Origin: Mucilaginibacter rivuli
Lineage (GTDB): Bacteria > Bacteroidota > Bacteroidia > Sphingobacteriales > Sphingobacteriaceae
Length of the DNA: 64,000 nucleotides
Direction of reading: 5' to 3'
Assembly: GCF_019391655.1 (NCBI RefSeq)
Contig: NZ_JAHXPQ010000009.1
Coordinates: 62,001 to 126,000 of the forward strand
The notes under the pieces were generated by a model, which was given only the letters and a program-made list of their open reading frames with translations, had not been told where the DNA came from and ran no database searches. Shown here one piece after another: positions 52,488-59,397 of the stretch (the first letter of the stretch is position 1; each line of letters opens with the position of its first letter). The position numbers and the translations under genes are program-made.

Positions 52488-53666
52488 ATGAACGTCAACC
52501 TCGAAACATTATTTAAAACGGCACAAAAACAAAAGCGCATTGGTGTGGGCCTCATGTCGGGCACATCGCTGGATGGTTTGGATATCGCACTTTGTAAATT
52601 TAGCGGGAATGGTTTAAAAACTACTTTCGAACTGCTGGAATTTAAAACTGTAGATTATAACAACGATTTTAAGTACGAGGTGAGGCAGGTATTTGCACGT
52701 AAAACAGTCGATCTTGAAAAGCTGTGCATGCTGAATGAATACATAGGGGATTACCATGGCCGCCTGGTTAATGAAGCATTAAAAAGCTGGGCAGTTGGAA
52801 AAGATGAGGTTGATTATATTGCCAGTCATGGCCAAACCATTTATCATGCGCCACAACGTTTGCATGGGCAGGATAAGTATCCGAACAGTACCTTGCAAAT
52901 TGGTGATGGCGACCATATTGCGGTGAAGACAGGGATATTAACCATTAGCGATTTCAGGCAAAAGCACCTTGCTGCAGGTGGCGAGGGCGCACCGCTAGCC
53001 CTTTACGGCGATTATATTTTGGGCAGCAAACGGGGAGAAGACAGGGTGTTAATGAATATAGGCGGCATCAGCAATTTTACCTATTTGCCTGCAGATGGTG
53101 ATGGGCGTAGGGTAATGTGTAGTGATATAGGCCCGGGGAATACGTTGATAGATGCTGCCTGCAAAAAATATTTTGACCGCGATTACGACAAGAACTCTGA
53201 AATTGCTTTTAGCGGCCAAGTGAATCATCCTTTATTGAACGCGCTTTTAGCACACCCGTTTTTTAAAGAAGAATTGCCGAAAACTACAGGCCCCGAATTA
53301 TTTAACCTTGAGTACCTTGGAAAAGCAAGGCAGCAATCAGATACTGCGCATATTGAGGCTAAAAATATCATTGCTACCCTCAGTGCTTTTACCGCTCATG
53401 TTATTGCAAAGGCAGTGTTGAGTTATGGTGCTGGCGTTCAGCTGTTTATTAGCGGTGGCGGTGGACGCAACCCTTTTGTGATACAGCAGTTGGAAAAATT
53501 ACTGCCCGGTATCTCAATTAATAAAACCGATAAGTTGGGCATTCCGCCTGATGCGAAAGAGGCTATTTTATTTGCCTTATTGGGTAATGAGGCTTTATGT
53601 GGCAACCCGCTTACCATAGGTAAAAACCCGGCAGTATTAATGGGTAAGTTTAGCTTCCCTACATAA
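52488..53666 (+). CDS. anmK: Anhydro-N-acetylmuramic acid kinase
   Basis: A 392-residue sugar kinase of the ASKHA fold that phosphorylates and hydrolyses 1,6-anhydro-MurNAc released from peptidoglycan, giving MurNAc-6-phosphate. Motifs: GVGLMSGTSLDGLDIALC (~residue 20), ASHGQTIYHAP, RVLMNIGGISNFTYLP, DIGPGNTLIDA and ISGGGGRNPF (~320). A TATATTTG -7 box at 52475-52482 lies just before the start codon, implying a leaderless or very short leader. It is divergent from a NagX-like gene, consistent with cell-wall recycling. Confidence 0.95.
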   Translation: MNVNLETLFKTAQKQKRIGVGLMSGTSLDGLDIALCKFSGNGLKTTFELLEFKTVDYNNDFKYEVRQVFARKTVDLEKLCMLNEYIGDYHGRLVNEALKSWAVGKDEVDYIASHGQTIYHAPQRLHGQDKYPNSTLQIGDGDHIAVKTGILTISDFRQKHLAAGGEGAPLALYGDYILGSKRGEDRVLMNIGGISNFTYLPADGDGRRVMCSDIGPGNTLIDAACKKYFDRDYDKNSEIAFSGQVNHPLLNALLAHPFFKEELPKTTGPELFNLEYLGKARQQSDTAHIEAKNIIATLSAFTAHVIAKAVLSYGAGVQLFISGGGGRNPFVIQQLEKLLPGISINKTDKLGIPPDAKEAILFALLGNEALCGNPLTIGKNPAVLMGKFSFPT

Positions 53667-53715
53667 AGCACGCAATAATTTTCTTGTATATTCGCACAAT
53701 AAAAAAACGCTAGAT

Positions 53716-54156
53716 ATGGATTTCTATGGCTTAGTTAAAATGCTGCATTCCGGTTTCAGGTATGTGGTATTGGTTATGGTTTTGGTGGCGATACTGCAGG
53801 CCTTGTATGGCTGGCTTGGCAAAAAGCCTTATACAGACGGAAACCGCAAGGTGAACCTGTTTTCGATGATCGCTTTTCATACCCAAATATTGTTTGGATT
53901 GATACTGTATTTCCTGAGCCCTTTAGTAAAGTTTGCCAAAGAAACGATGAAAGATCCCGACTTGCGCTACTGGACTGTTGAACACATATCAATGATGATA
54001 TTTGCAATGATATTGGTAACAGTTGGCCACAGCCGCTCAAAGAAAATATTAGTGCCCGAAGGTAAGCACCGCGCTGTAGCGATATTTTACGGACTGGCAC
54101 TGATTGTTGTTATTGCCGCTATTGTGCAAAGCCACAGGCCATTAATAGGTAGTTAA
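53716..54156 (+). CDS. Four-helix membrane protein, unknown function
   Basis: A 146-residue membrane protein with four hydrophobic segments (about 10-30, 48-66, 90-110 and 120-140). HSGFRYVVLV near the start, AFHTQILFGLILYF, and the conserved histidines before and within the helices (LHSGF, EHISMM, VGHSRS) resemble a family of small membrane proteins in Bacteroidota related to cytochrome b-like proteins. The histidines might bind a haem; that is speculation. It follows anmK by 49 bp. Confidence 0.72.
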   Translation: MDFYGLVKMLHSGFRYVVLVMVLVAILQALYGWLGKKPYTDGNRKVNLFSMIAFHTQILFGLILYFLSPLVKFAKETMKDPDLRYWTVEHISMMIFAMILVTVGHSRSKKILVPEGKHRAVAIFYGLALIVVIAAIVQSHRPLIGS

Positions 54157-54241
54157 GCTAAAAACGTACTTTCCTATAGATTTTATAGGGTAAATACCAA
54201 TATTTAGTGTAAGTTTGACACTTAATTATTTTTATAATTAA

Positions 54242-54271
54242 TTTGTTTATTCAAAAATGTTTCTAAATTTG
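54242..54271 (+). promoter_or_regulatory. Promoter of the trp operon
   Basis: TTTG at 54242-54245 and TAAATTTG at 54264-54271 with 18 bp between, close to the Bacteroidota consensus. Transcription would start around 54278-54280, at the leader peptide start codon. Confidence 0.55.
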
Positions 54272-54279
54272 CATCCACA

Positions 54280-54330
54280 ATGTTCAAAAACACCCATAGC
54301 CAAAGCTGGTGGCGCCATGTAAAATGGTAG
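54280..54330 (+). CDS. trpL: trp operon leader peptide
   Basis: A 16-codon frame, MFKNTHSQSWWRHVKW, ending with TAG at 54328-54330. It contains three Trp codons, two of them adjacent, in a 51-nt frame that stands 121 bp before trpE and between a promoter and a terminator. This is the design of a tryptophan attenuation leader: scarce Trp-tRNA stalls the ribosome on the Trp codons and prevents terminator formation. The name is assigned by function; whether the frame is translated is not shown. Confidence 0.7.
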   Translation: MFKNTHSQSWWRHVKW

Positions 54331-54383
54331 CCGGGAATGTTATTGACCATATGGCCAACTAACAATTTTAAACCTAATAGAAG

Positions 54384-54413
54384 ATCCGGCAATTCCCAAT
54401 TGACCGGATTTTT
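54384..54413 (+). terminator. trp attenuator terminator
   Basis: atccgg-caatt (54384-54394) pairs with aattg-a-ccggat (54398-54409): 11 bp interrupted by one bulged A, with a 3-nt loop (ccc), followed by ttttt. Upstream, gggaat at 54333-54338 can pair with attccc at 54392-54397, and gccgg at 54330-54334 with ccggc at 54386-54390, which would compete with the terminator. Confidence 0.7.
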
Positions 54414-54450
54414 CTGTTTTATACACTTTAGGATACAGCACAAAAAATAA

Positions 54451-55881
54451 ATGACAACATATAAATTAAACACTACATACAAAAAGCTACTGGCCGATAC
54501 CACTACCCCGGTAAGCATATACCTGCGCCTGCGCGATGTGTTTCCGAACACGCTGCTGCTGGAAAGCTCGGACTATCATAGCAGAGAGAACAGCATGAGT
54601 TACGTTTGCTGCGAGCCGATAGCCGGGTTGGTACTGAATGAAGGTGAACTAAAAAAGAAATATCCCGATGGCCGGGTTGAAACCAGCGCCGAAGGAAGCT
54701 TCGACCTGATAGATGAAGTAGAGGGTTTTATTAAAGCCTTTGAAAGCGAGGACACCAAACTGAAAATGATATCGAACGGCTTGTTCGGTTATTTTACACA
54801 TGAGGCGGTGGAGCATTTTGAAACTATCAAATTGAAAAAGGTTGAAGATAGCCCTACAGCTATTCCAACGATGCAGTACCATGTGTATCGCTACATCATC
54901 GCGATAGATCATTTTAAGAATGAGCTGTATATTTTCCAGAACCAGTACGGCGAGGCAACGGACGAAGGCCTGGAGAAAGTAGAGTACCTCATCAAAAATA
55001 AAAACTTCCCGGAGTACAGTTTTGAAAGCAACGGCCCCGAAACATCAAACCTGACAGACCAGGAGTTTATGGATATGGTGGAGAAGATGAAGAAACATAT
55101 TTTCCGTGGCGATGTGTTCCAGATTGTACCGTCAAGGGCATTCTCAAAACCGTTTTTGGGTGATGAGTTTAATGTGTATAGGGCGCTAAGATCGATCAAC
55201 CCGTCGCCGTACCTGTTTTACTTTGATTATGGCAATTTCAGGATCTTCGGTTCATCGCCCGAGGCGCAGATCACCATTAAAAACCGCACGGCAAGCATCT
55301 TCCCGATAGCGGGTACCATAAAACGTACCGGCGATGACGAAAATGATGTGAAACAAGCGATTACCTTACAGAATGACCCGAAGGAAGCGGCCGAACACGT
55401 GATGTTGGTTGACCTCGCCCGCAATGACCTGAGCAGGCATTGCGAGGGTGTACATGTGCAGGCTTTCCGCGAAGTGCAGTATTACTCGCACCTGATCCAT
55501 TTGGTATCCCACGTAAGTGGTAAACTGAAAGAGGGTGTGTCATCGTTCAAAATTGTGGCAGATACCTTCCCGGCAGGAACGCTGAGCGGTGCGCCTAAAT
55601 TCCGCGCGATGGAAATTATCGATGAAAATGAAAAGACCAAACGCAGTTTTTACAGCGGTGCCATAGGCTATTTGGGTTTCAACGGTGATTTTAACCATGC
55701 CATAATGATACGCTCGTTTTTGAGCAAGAACAATGTGCTGCATTACCAGGCAGGTGCAGGTGTAGTAGCTGATTCGATTGCCGAAAACGAAAAGAACGAA
55801 GTAAATAACAAAATAGCGGCCCTACGCAAAGCGCTCGAAATGGCGGAAACCATAAACGCGCCTGTTGAGATAGCCAACTAA
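54451..55881 (+). CDS. trpE: Anthranilate synthase component I
   Basis: A 476-residue chorismate-utilising enzyme that makes anthranilate from chorismate with the glutamine amidotransferase TrpG, first step of tryptophan synthesis. The N-terminal regulatory block holds LLLESSDYH, the LLES signature that binds tryptophan for feedback inhibition. The chorismate-binding core includes GDVFQIVPSRAF, GSSPEAQI, GTIKRTGDD, VDLARNDLSRH, TFPAGTLSGAPKFRAMEII and YSGAIGYLGFNGDFNHAI. It begins 38 bp after the attenuator and is 8 bp from trpG. Ordinary length for the family. Confidence 0.96.
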   Translation: MTTYKLNTTYKKLLADTTTPVSIYLRLRDVFPNTLLLESSDYHSRENSMSYVCCEPIAGLVLNEGELKKKYPDGRVETSAEGSFDLIDEVEGFIKAFESEDTKLKMISNGLFGYFTHEAVEHFETIKLKKVEDSPTAIPTMQYHVYRYIIAIDHFKNELYIFQNQYGEATDEGLEKVEYLIKNKNFPEYSFESNGPETSNLTDQEFMDMVEKMKKHIFRGDVFQIVPSRAFSKPFLGDEFNVYRALRSINPSPYLFYFDYGNFRIFGSSPEAQITIKNRTASIFPIAGTIKRTGDDENDVKQAITLQNDPKEAAEHVMLVDLARNDLSRHCEGVHVQAFREVQYYSHLIHLVSHVSGKLKEGVSSFKIVADTFPAGTLSGAPKFRAMEIIDENEKTKRSFYSGAIGYLGFNGDFNHAIMIRSFLSKNNVLHYQAGAGVVADSIAENEKNEVNNKIAALRKALEMAETINAPVEIAN

Positions 55882-55889
55882 ACAGAACC

Positions 55890-56462
55890 ATGAAAATATT
55901 AATTATAGATAATTACGATTCGTTCACCTACAATTTGGTGCATTTGGTTAATGAGCTTGGCCTGGAGTGCGAGGTATGGAGGAACGATAAATTTGAATTG
56001 GCCGATGTGGAGGCTTTTGATAAGATCATCCTGTCGCCGGGCCCGGGCGTGCCCGAAGAAGCCGGCTTATTGCTTGATGTGATAAAAACCTATGCGGTTA
56101 CCAAAAGTATTTTTGGTGTGTGTTTAGGCCAGCAAGCCATTGCCGAAGCCTTCGGCGGGAGCCTGCATAACCTGAGCCGCCCGATGCATGGTATTGCCAC
56201 GCCAATTAAGGTGACCGATAGCGGGGAGCAATTGTTTAAGGACTTGCCGGATGTGTTTAACGTAGGCCGCTACCACAGCTGGGTGGTATCAAAAGATGGC
56301 TTACCTGATAGTTTACAGGTAACAGCTATTGATGAGCAGGATGGCTCGATAATGGCACTGAGCCATAAAACACTGGATGTGCGTGGTGTGCAGTTCCACC
56401 CGGAGTCGGTGCTGACGGAGCATGGTAAGGAAATGATGGCGAATTGGATAAATAACAAATAA
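55890..56462 (+). CDS. trpG: Anthranilate synthase component II (glutamine amidotransferase)
   Basis: A 190-residue class I amidotransferase that supplies ammonia to TrpE. The start is IIDNYDSFTYNLVH. The catalytic cysteine lies in GVCLGQQAIAEAFGG (~residue 75) and the His/Glu pair in GVQFHPESVLTEHG near the end. Coupled closely with trpE (8 bp). In Bacteroidota this gene is often followed by trpD; here a 117-bp gap with a palindromic repeat leads straight to trpC. Confidence 0.95.
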   Translation: MKILIIDNYDSFTYNLVHLVNELGLECEVWRNDKFELADVEAFDKIILSPGPGVPEEAGLLLDVIKTYAVTKSIFGVCLGQQAIAEAFGGSLHNLSRPMHGIATPIKVTDSGEQLFKDLPDVFNVGRYHSWVVSKDGLPDSLQVTAIDEQDGSIMALSHKTLDVRGVQFHPESVLTEHGKEMMANWINNK

Positions 56463-56471
56463 AAATAAATG

Positions 56472-56569
56472 CGTCATTGCGAGGTACGAAGCAATCATCG
56501 ATAGGCAGATAACCAACATGCATTGGCGTTAATGCATAGTTTAGGATTGCTTCGTGCCTCGCAATGACG
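56472..56569. repeat. REP-like palindromic element between trpG and trpC
   Basis: Left arm 56472-56496 (cgtcattgcgaggtacgaag followed by caatc) and right arm 56545-56569 (gattgcttcgtgcctcgcaa followed by tgacg) are reverse complements over 25 bp with one mismatch, separated by 48 bp. A matching single arm occurs at 28801-28822, so this is a dispersed intergenic repeat inside an operon. Confidence 0.8.
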
Positions 56570-56579
56570 GTCTATTACA

Positions 56580-57362
56580 ATGAACATACTCGATAAAATA
56601 GTAATCAATAAAAAGGCAGAGGTAGCGGCGGCTAAAGCCAATGTAAGTGTAAAAGAACTGGAAGCTTCGCCATTATTCAGTAGGGATACCTATTCTTTCC
56701 GCAATTTTTTGCTGGCACCGGAGCGTACGGGGATTATCGCCGAGTTTAAACGCAGATCGCCCTCAAAAGGTATTATTAACGATAAGGTACAGGTTGAAGA
56801 TGTTACCACGGCCTATGCCGCGGCAGGGGCTTCGGCCATATCTGTGTTGACCGATACCGACTTTTTTATGGGTGAAAAGGCCGATCTGCTGGCTGCCCGC
56901 GCTGTAAACCAGGTGCCGTTGCTGCGCAAGGATTTTATGATAGACGAGTACCAGTTATTGGAAGCCAAAGCCTGGGGAGCGGATATTATTTTACTCATCG
57001 CGGCGATACTGACACCGGCTGAGATCAAGCACCTGTCAGGCTTCGCGAAAAGCTTAGGGTTGAACGTATTGCTGGAAGTGCATAACCTGGAAGAACTGCA
57101 GCGCAGCATAGCACCCGACCTGACCGCCATTGGCGTGAACAACCGCAACCTGGCCGATTTTACGGTATCGGTACAAACCTCATTCGATCTGTACGAGCAT
57201 ATCCCGCAGGAATTTTTAAAGATATCTGAAAGCGCCATTAGCAATACCGAAACTATTAAGCAGTTGAAAGCCGCAGGCTTTAATGGCTTTTTAATAGGCG
57301 AGAACTTTATGAAGGAAGAGGACCCGGGAGCGGCGATAAGAGAGTTTGTGAAGGGGCTGTGA
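56580..57362 (+). CDS. trpC: Indole-3-glycerol phosphate synthase
   Basis: A 260-residue (beta/alpha)8 barrel that closes the ring of carboxyphenylamino-deoxyribulose phosphate. Motifs: MNILDKIVINKKAEVAAAKA at the start, AEFKRRSPSKGII with the catalytic lysine, SVLTDTDFFMG, LLRKDFMIDEYQ, IGVNNRNL and SESAISN, and the phosphate-binding loop GFNGFLIGENFM. The last ~90 nt (57277-57367) have a diverged second copy at 58281-58373, beyond the toxin-antitoxin genes. trpD, trpF, trpB and trpA do not follow in this window, so the trp pathway genes are split. Confidence 0.95.
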   Translation: MNILDKIVINKKAEVAAAKANVSVKELEASPLFSRDTYSFRNFLLAPERTGIIAEFKRRSPSKGIINDKVQVEDVTTAYAAAGASAISVLTDTDFFMGEKADLLAARAVNQVPLLRKDFMIDEYQLLEAKAWGADIILLIAAILTPAEIKHLSGFAKSLGLNVLLEVHNLEELQRSIAPDLTAIGVNNRNLADFTVSVQTSFDLYEHIPQEFLKISESAISNTETIKQLKAAGFNGFLIGENFMKEEDPGAAIREFVKGL

Positions 57363-57364
57363 GG

Positions 57365-57396
57365 TTTGGATATGATATAAAGGATGAGTAAATTTG
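57365..57396 (+). promoter_or_regulatory. Promoter of the toxin-antitoxin pair
   Basis: TTTG at 57365-57368 and TAAATTTG at 57389-57396 with exactly 20 bp between, an excellent match to TTTG-N19/20-TANNTTTG. It begins 3 bp after the trpC stop codon and would start transcription just before the antitoxin gene. Confidence 0.7.
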
Positions 57397-57411
57397 TATA
57401 AGAACAATATT

Positions 57412-57609
57412 ATGAAAACCCAATTTATAGTAGACGAAGCGGGACATAAAACCGCTGTAATTCTTCCGATTGACGATTATAATGCTTTGGTGAGTGAGCT
57501 TGAAGACGCCGATGATGTTCGTATGTATGACGAAGCAAAAAAGGAAGACGACGGCGCACGAATGCTTTTTACTGATTACCTAAAATCAAGAAAAGCGAAA
57601 AATGCCTAA
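57412..57609 (+). CDS. Type II antitoxin (Phd/YefM-like or related)
   Basis: A 65-residue acidic protein from the ATG at 57412 (MKTQFIVDEAGHKTAVILP); the open frame begins with a TTG at 57394 inside the promoter and is not preferred. The N-terminal half has the IVDEAGHKTAVILPIDDYNA pattern of antitoxins that neutralise RelE/ParE toxins, the C-terminal half is charged and likely disordered (KKEDDGARMLFTDYLKSRK). It overlaps the toxin gene by 8 nt, usual for such pairs, and would bind the promoter region to repress the pair. Confidence 0.78.
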   Translation: MKTQFIVDEAGHKTAVILPIDDYNALVSELEDADDVRMYDEAKKEDDGARMLFTDYLKSRKAKNA

Positions 57610-57859
57610 ATATGTTGTTAGCTTATCTAAAAAAGCAATAAAGCAACTTGATAAACTTTCAGATAAAATTGCTGAGCCTATTATTGATGCTATTAATAAT
57701 CTTGAAAATGAACCAAGACCTAATGGATATAAAAAGCTAAAGGGACGGGATAGTTATAGGATAAGGGTTGGTAACTATCGTGTTATCTATGAGGTTTTTG
57801 ATCATATGTTGCTGATTGATGTAATTGATTTAGGGCATCGGAAAGATATTTACCTATAG
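57602..57859 (+). CDS. RelE/ParE-family toxin
   Basis: An 85-residue protein with the RelE fold: KYVVSLSKKAIKQLDKLSDK at the start, the core YKKLKGRDSYRIRVGNYRVI and the end DVIDLGHRKDIYL. RelE-like members cleave mRNA on the ribosome; the arginine and lysine positions of the core (KGRDSYRIRVG) support that. It overlaps the antitoxin by 8 nt. The stop codon shares TAGTG with the start of the next small frame at 57859. Confidence 0.88.
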   Translation: MPKYVVSLSKKAIKQLDKLSDKIAEPIIDAINNLENEPRPNGYKKLKGRDSYRIRVGNYRVIYEVFDHMLLIDVIDLGHRKDIYL

Positions 57860-58271
57860 TGAATCAAGTAAAAAAGCTTATCCTGAATTTTGTACTCCCA
57901 TTAGCAATGGTGTCATTTTTCGCTATTTCGAGAGTTGTTCTTGCCGAAGTTGTGGATGCCCGGATTCGGTTTTAACCGGATTTCCACTACTTTACACCGG
58001 CCCTAATAGGGGCAGCTCAATGGCTGTCAATTTTTTTATCCTTGAATTTATTTTTGACCTGTCGACTTATTTTGTTATTGTTTTACTGATATTCCTTGTC
58101 ATAAACAAATTTGTTTCTGTAAGATTTAACAGATGGTTATCGGTAACACTTTATGTTTTTGCTGCAGGCTGTTTGGTTCTGATGGTATTATTTTACACAC
58201 TCGATACAACATTTTACTGGAAGAGAGACTTTGAGATAAAAATAATCAAATCCGATATTTCATTTTTTTAG
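57859..58271 (+). pseudogene. Frameshifted small membrane protein gene
   Basis: Two frames make one plausible protein. The first, 57859-57975 with a GTG start overlapping the toxin stop, encodes a hydrophobic segment (KKLILNFVLPLAMVSFFAIS). The second, open from about 57963 to 58271 and containing the ATG at 58020, continues with DSVLTGFPLLYTGP and three more hydrophobic segments (FILEFIFDLSTYFVIVLLIF; TLYVFAAGCLVLMVLFY). They are joined by a -1 frame change near 57961-57963. A one-base deletion or a sequencing error is the likely cause; a start at 58020 giving an 83-residue protein is the alternative. Family unknown. Confidence 0.55.
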
Positions 58272-58280
58272 ATACAGGAC

Positions 58281-58373
58281 GCTTTAATAGCTTTTTGATA
58301 GATCAGAACTTTAGGAACGAGGAAGATCCAGAAGCAGCGATACAGGAATTTTGTAAACGGGTTGTGAGATTTT
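58281..58373 (+). pseudogene. Relic of a second trpC 3' end
   Basis: In the same frame as trpC, this stretch reads FNSFLIDQNF, then EEDPEAAIQEF, against FNGFLIGENF and EEDPGAAIREF of the intact trpC end; 17 of 28 residues match. The base-level match spans 57277-57367 and 58281-58373. It has no start and continues beyond the original stop position. It lies directly after the TA module and membrane gene, so those genes sit between an intact and a decayed copy of the trpC end. Confidence 0.75.
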
Positions 58374-58428
58374 TTGTACTTTATTTGAATAGTATATTAT
58401 ATATATTTATGTAATTAATATTATATAT

Positions 58429-59052
58429 ATGGCCACTGCAAATTCAACCGGGAACGATAAAGGCAAACAAAATCGCGAATTTTATGAAAAAGTAATTTTA
58501 CTGATCATTGGCTTTGTCCTAACAGGCGTGGTGGGGACATTTATTAGTTTTTACTTTCAATCAAAAACCAACTATAACAATTATAAGTTGAGTATGATCG
58601 AATCGGAAAGAAAGGTTGCTAAAGAGATATTTGAAGATGTTACCTCGGGGATGGATTCGAGAGTATACAGTGCCCTACTTGTAAATAATAGTCGCTTATA
58701 TAATTACAAAGAGGAGGTTAAGCAAAAATATTGGCTTGAGTATGTTAATGAATTAGGTAAATGGAATAATAATATTACTAAACGGAAAGACTTGGTGAGG
58801 TTATATTTTTATGATACTCAAAAAAGGAAACTTGATGATATTCATAATCAATTTATTGACCTGAATATTTTGCTAAAACATCAGATACTTCGGAACGATA
58901 CCATTGGCTGCGGAAATATATCATTAAAGATGGATAGGATGAATGGGGCTATTAGCGGCTTGAGTCATGGTATGATCGTTGCCATTCAAAATGATGCTGT
59001 GGGTAGGATCACTACGCTTAAAGAGTTTAATTTTTGGGGTGCTTTAAATTAA
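58429..59052 (+). CDS. Membrane-anchored protein, unknown function
   Basis: A 207-residue protein. One hydrophobic segment lies at about residues 23-45 (VILLIIGFVLTGVVGTFISF), with a charged N terminus before it. The remaining ~160 residues are helical and charged (KEIFEDVTSGMDSRVYSALL; KEEVKQKYWLEYVNELGKW; KRKDLVRLYFYDTQKRKLDD) and likely form a coiled or four-helix domain. No family is recognised. It is lower in G+C than neighbours and lies in the altered segment after trpC, so it may have been acquired with it. Confidence 0.65.
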   Translation: MATANSTGNDKGKQNREFYEKVILLIIGFVLTGVVGTFISFYFQSKTNYNNYKLSMIESERKVAKEIFEDVTSGMDSRVYSALLVNNSRLYNYKEEVKQKYWLEYVNELGKWNNNITKRKDLVRLYFYDTQKRKLDDIHNQFIDLNILLKHQILRNDTIGCGNISLKMDRMNGAISGLSHGMIVAIQNDAVGRITTLKEFNFWGALN

Positions 59053-59397
59053 GAAACGCTCTATATATAGAATATTCTTTTGTAATATTATAATGCCATT
59101 TCTTTTTTTGCAAATGAAAATCCTTAAATTTGTATTGATAAAATCGAAAAAAAGGCAAATTGCCTGTTAAATAAAATGTGAAAATACCCATAAATACCCA
59201 TGTGTTCCCGGCTTAATGCTGCGGAATTTTCAGCCATAATGGGGACTTGCGCCAGCGAGTATAGAGTGGCTTAATTCAGAGTTTGATAATCCCGGTTAAG
59301 AATCTTAAATATACCCATATTTACCCATGTGGTTTGATTTTTGATTGTGGAAATGATAAAAAACAAAGGCTTACCTTTGTAAACAGAATACGATTTA
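59053..59397. other. 345-bp intergenic region with ATACCCA repeats
   Basis: No gene is seen. Two short repeat groups, aaaatacccataaataccca (about 59181-59200) and atacccatatttacccatgt (about 59311-59330), resemble the ATACCCA units at 28380-28415 and 28570-28605. A TACCTTTG -7 box at 59372-59379 probably serves hflX. Confidence 0.5.
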
